Source of the DNA: Flavimaribacter sediminis
GTDB lineage: Bacteria; Pseudomonadota; Alphaproteobacteria; Rhizobiales; Rhizobiaceae
Assembly (NCBI RefSeq): GCF_019492055.1
Contig: NZ_JAICBX010000002.1
Span: 620,001 to 684,000, forward strand
Length of the DNA stretch: 64,000 bases
Reading direction: 5' to 3'
Shown piece after piece: positions 61,979 to 64,000 of this stretch; position 1 is the first letter of the stretch; each line of letters starts with the position of its first letter. The position numbers and the translations under genes are program-made. The notes under the pieces are model-generated. The model was not told the DNA's origin and did no database searches. It saw nothing but the letters and a program-made list of their open reading frames with translations.

Positions 61979-62860
61979 ATGAACTGGGATGACGTCCGTA
62001 TCTTTCTGGCGGTGGCGCGAACCGGGCAGATTTTGGCGGCCTCGCGGCGTCTGGAGCTGAACCACGCCACGGTGAGCCGGCGGATCACGGCTCTTGAAAG
62101 CAATCTGCAATCGAAACTGCTCATTCGCCGCACCAATGGCTGCGACCTGACCCAGGAGGGCGAGACCTTTATGCACGCCGCCGAACGCATGGAGGCGGAA
62201 ATGCTGGCGGCGCGCGCAGCGGTAGGACGCACTGACACGGAAGTGTCCGGCACTGTGCGCATCGGCGCGACAGACGGCTTCGGCATATCCTTTCTGGCGC
62301 CCCGGCTCGGTACCCTCACACGGCAATATCCGGGTTTGAAGATCCAGCTGGTACCTGTGCCACAGAGTTTCTCGCTGTCACGCCGCGAAGCCGACATTTC
62401 CATTACCGTGGAGCGCCCGCAGACCGGGCGGCTTGTCGCCCGCAAACTTGTAGACTACGCGCTCGGCCTCTACGCGTCGAAGACCTATCTGGACGAATTC
62501 GGCGCACCCAAGACGGCGGCGGATCTGAAAACTCACCGCCTTGTCGGATATGTCGAGGACCTGATCTTTTCGCCTCAGCTCCACTATCGCGCTGACTTCG
62601 TGCGCAACTGGGAATCCGATTTCGAGATATCCGCCGTTCTCGGCCAGATGGAAGCGGTGCGCTCAGGCGCAGGGATCGGCATCCTTCACCGGTTTATCGC
62701 CCGTCCCTACGATGATCTGGCGCCCGTGTTGCCGGACCTGCGCGTCGACCGCAGCTACTGGATCGTCTATCACGAAACGCTGCGCAATATCCGCCGGATC
62801 AAGACCGTCGTCGATTTCATCGCTTCGGAAACCGAGCGGGAAAAGCAGCAATTCATCTGA
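61979..62860 (+). CDS. LysR family regulator, divergent from mmsA
   Basis: 293 residues with the N-terminal helix-turn-helix NWDDVRIFLAVARTGQILAASRRLELNHATVSRRITALE and a LysR substrate-binding domain that ends near residue 285. GGAGG occurs before the ATG. Placement opposite mmsA suggests it controls that gene, possibly in response to valine-pathway intermediates. Confidence 0.93.
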   Translation: MNWDDVRIFLAVARTGQILAASRRLELNHATVSRRITALESNLQSKLLIRRTNGCDLTQEGETFMHAAERMEAEMLAARAAVGRTDTEVSGTVRIGATDGFGISFLAPRLGTLTRQYPGLKIQLVPVPQSFSLSRREADISITVERPQTGRLVARKLVDYALGLYASKTYLDEFGAPKTAADLKTHRLVGYVEDLIFSPQLHYRADFVRNWESDFEISAVLGQMEAVRSGAGIGILHRFIARPYDDLAPVLPDLRVDRSYWIVYHETLRNIRRIKTVVDFIASETEREKQQFI

Positions 62861-63203
62861 TCTTTTGTGCAATGCAGCATATTTTTTGCTGCACCTTTCG
62901 TCGCCAGGCTGACTGCAACATTTTGCGCAGCCTATCACTGCAGCATAAATCCGTAATTGCCGCAGCATTTTCTATGCTGCGCTGCAACATAATACATCGC
63001 AAATTGCTGTTTTTATTATATTTAATAGATATGCTGCACTCAAGAAAAGAATGCAGCATAAATAGCGTCGAGGCGCAGCATTTTCGCTCCCGAGATTTGC
63101 AAAAATTGCTGCACCACGCGTGCTTCCATATACAAGTCTAACGCTGCATTTACCAATAAAGGGGTGTTTAGTGGAAGCGCAGCATTTTTGAACCTCTAAG
63201 GCT
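62861..63203. repeat. Non-coding region with many GCAGCAT / ATGCTGC heptamers
   Basis: AT-rich 343 bp without a gene. The core GCAGCA or its complement appears about a dozen times: TGCAGCAT at 62873, 62939 and 63052, GCAGCAT at 62962, 63075 and 63179, ATGCTGC at 62974 and 63031, and TGCTGCA at 62887 and 63107 and GCTGCAT at 63143. Two pairs form perfect inverted repeats: 62962-62980 (5-nt gap) and 63031-63059 (13-nt gap). Possible multi-site operator region; regulator unknown. Confidence 0.8.
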
Positions 63204-64000
63204 CTACAGCCGTCCCTCGAAATCCGCATATCCGAAACTCTTGACGACCTCCAGCGCGTCTGTGCGGCTGTCCCAGAGCGCAAGCGACGGCAGCGGCATG
63301 CCGTTGAACGTAGTCGCCTTGACCATGGTGTAATAGGCGAGATCAAGGAAAACCAGGCGATCGCCGACCTGCGGCGGCATTTCGAAACGGTAAGTCCCGA
63401 TGATGTCTCCGGCCAGGCAGGTCGGACCACCAAGACGGATGACATGCGCGTCCACCGCATCCATGGCTGTATTGCGCGGAAGCGCGGTTGCGCCCAGCAA
63501 GTCTGGCGTAAACGGCGCTTCTATGACATCGGGCATGTGGCAGGTGGCGGATGTATCCATGACCGCCAGCGGCGCGCCGTAATCGAAACGGTCGAGCACC
63601 TGCGAGACCAGCGCGCCTGCATGCAGCGCCACGGCCGTGCCCGGCTCGATATAGACCTTGAGGCCCGTTCGTTCGCGAAAACCAGCAAGCCTTTCGATGA
63701 ACCGTTCAAGCGGAAAGCCGTCGTCGGTGATCAGGAGTCCGCCGCCAAGATTGATCCACTCTACCGAGCCAAAAAGGTGCGCGCATCTGGCTTCGACGGC
63801 GGACAACATGCGGTCGAAAGCGTCATAGGGATGGTCGCAAAGGGCGTGGACATGGATGCCGGAGAGCCCCTCAAGATCGGCCGCCGTTACCTGATTGGCG
63901 GGGGCGCCCAGCCGCGACCAGGACGCGCAAGGGTCATAAAGCGGGTTTTCCACTTCGCTGTGCATCGGATTGACGCGAAGACCCGTCTCCACGCCGCCAT
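63204..64000 (-). CDS. nspC: Carboxynorspermidine decarboxylase-like protein, 5' end outside window
   Basis: The last 265 codons are present, running off the right edge. GLRVNPMHSEVENPLYDPCASWSRLG is the substrate-side block, then INLGGGLLI, IEPGTAVALHAG and CHMPDVIEAPF, in the alanine-racemase-type barrel of polyamine decarboxylases. The C-terminal GPTCLAGDIIG includes the cysteine of the second active-site half. It makes norspermidine or spermidine from the carboxy precursor; the start and the PLP lysine are outside the window. Confidence 0.88.
   Translation of the reverse strand, partial: GGVETGLRVNPMHSEVENPLYDPCASWSRLGAPANQVTAADLEGLSGIHVHALCDHPYDAFDRMLSAVEARCAHLFGSVEWINLGGGLLITDDGFPLERFIERLAGFRERTGLKVYIEPGTAVALHAGALVSQVLDRFDYGAPLAVMDTSATCHMPDVIEAPFTPDLLGATALPRNTAMDAVDAHVIRLGGPTCLAGDIIGTYRFEMPPQVGDRLVFLDLAYYTMVKATTFNGMPLPSLALWDSRTDALEVVKSFGYADFEGRL

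Noticed and set aside
62861-63203. A CRISPR or tandem-repeat interpretation of the GCAGCAT region
   Set aside because: Repeats are 7-8 bp, in both orientations and unevenly spaced.

Overview
The window is a GC-rich chromosomal segment of an alphaproteobacterium, most likely a member of the Hyphomicrobiales (Rhizobiales). The pointers are the argD-argF-hslO order, a GcrA cell-cycle regulator, a phoR-pstSCAB-phoU-phoB operon with rhizobial-type long PstA and PstC, and wealth in TRAP transporters and BKACE enzymes. No phage, insertion sequence, rRNA or CRISPR was seen. There is one tRNA, tRNA-Thr(CGT).

Layout. 1-4 kb: the end of a DUF3095 cyclase-like gene, then hslO, argF and argD on the minus strand. 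4-5.2 kb: gcrA with a dense cluster of GANTC methylation sites upstream, and a non-coding region holding a four-copy, 38-bp-period repeat. 5.2-13 kb: the complete phosphate-starvation operon, with two adjacent Pho boxes before pstS. 13-26.5 kb: mixed housekeeping and accessory genes: a disordered single-span membrane protein, nitronate monooxygenase, tRNA-Thr, a YihY protein, a VOC protein, a frameshifted small lipoprotein, an MmgE/PrpD protein, a cytochrome b561/MarR pair, a metallophosphoesterase, a LysE exporter, a ZntB-like transporter and a second, complete DUF3095 protein.

26.5-33.3 kb looks like an uncharacterised envelope glycan or lipid locus: two acetyltransferase-like proteins, a PAP2 phosphatase, an MFS protein, a DUF2334 deacetylase-like protein, a Kdo-transferase-family enzyme and an MJ1255-type glycosyltransferase. 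33.3-47.2 kb is a large catabolic region: a NitT/TauT-type ABC importer, FAD oxidoreductase, CoA-transferase, enoyl-CoA hydratase, LysR regulator, DapA-like lyase, 7Fe ferredoxin and BKACE, then a TAXI-TRAP importer with a universal stress protein. An identical 18-bp palindromic sequence precedes both the importer operon and the ferredoxin gene, suggesting one LysR regulon. 48.4-55.4 kb is a second uptake and catabolic operon: DctPQM TRAP, cyclase-family hydrolase, a second BKACE, SMP-30 lactonase and OsmC, with a TetR gene at its head.

55.5-64 kb carries fadD, pgi, an EVE-domain protein, an orphan CdiI-type immunity protein, mmsA with a divergent LysR gene, an intergenic region packed with GCAGCAT heptamers in both orientations, and a truncated carboxynorspermidine decarboxylase gene.

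The strongest leads for undescribed biology are the two BKACE-centred catabolic modules, the envelope locus, the DUF3095 pair, the GCAGCAT array, and two genes whose Shine-Dalgarno sequence is buried in a near-perfect hairpin (48.4 kb and 39.5 kb). All functions are inferred by reading the sequence; no database search was run.
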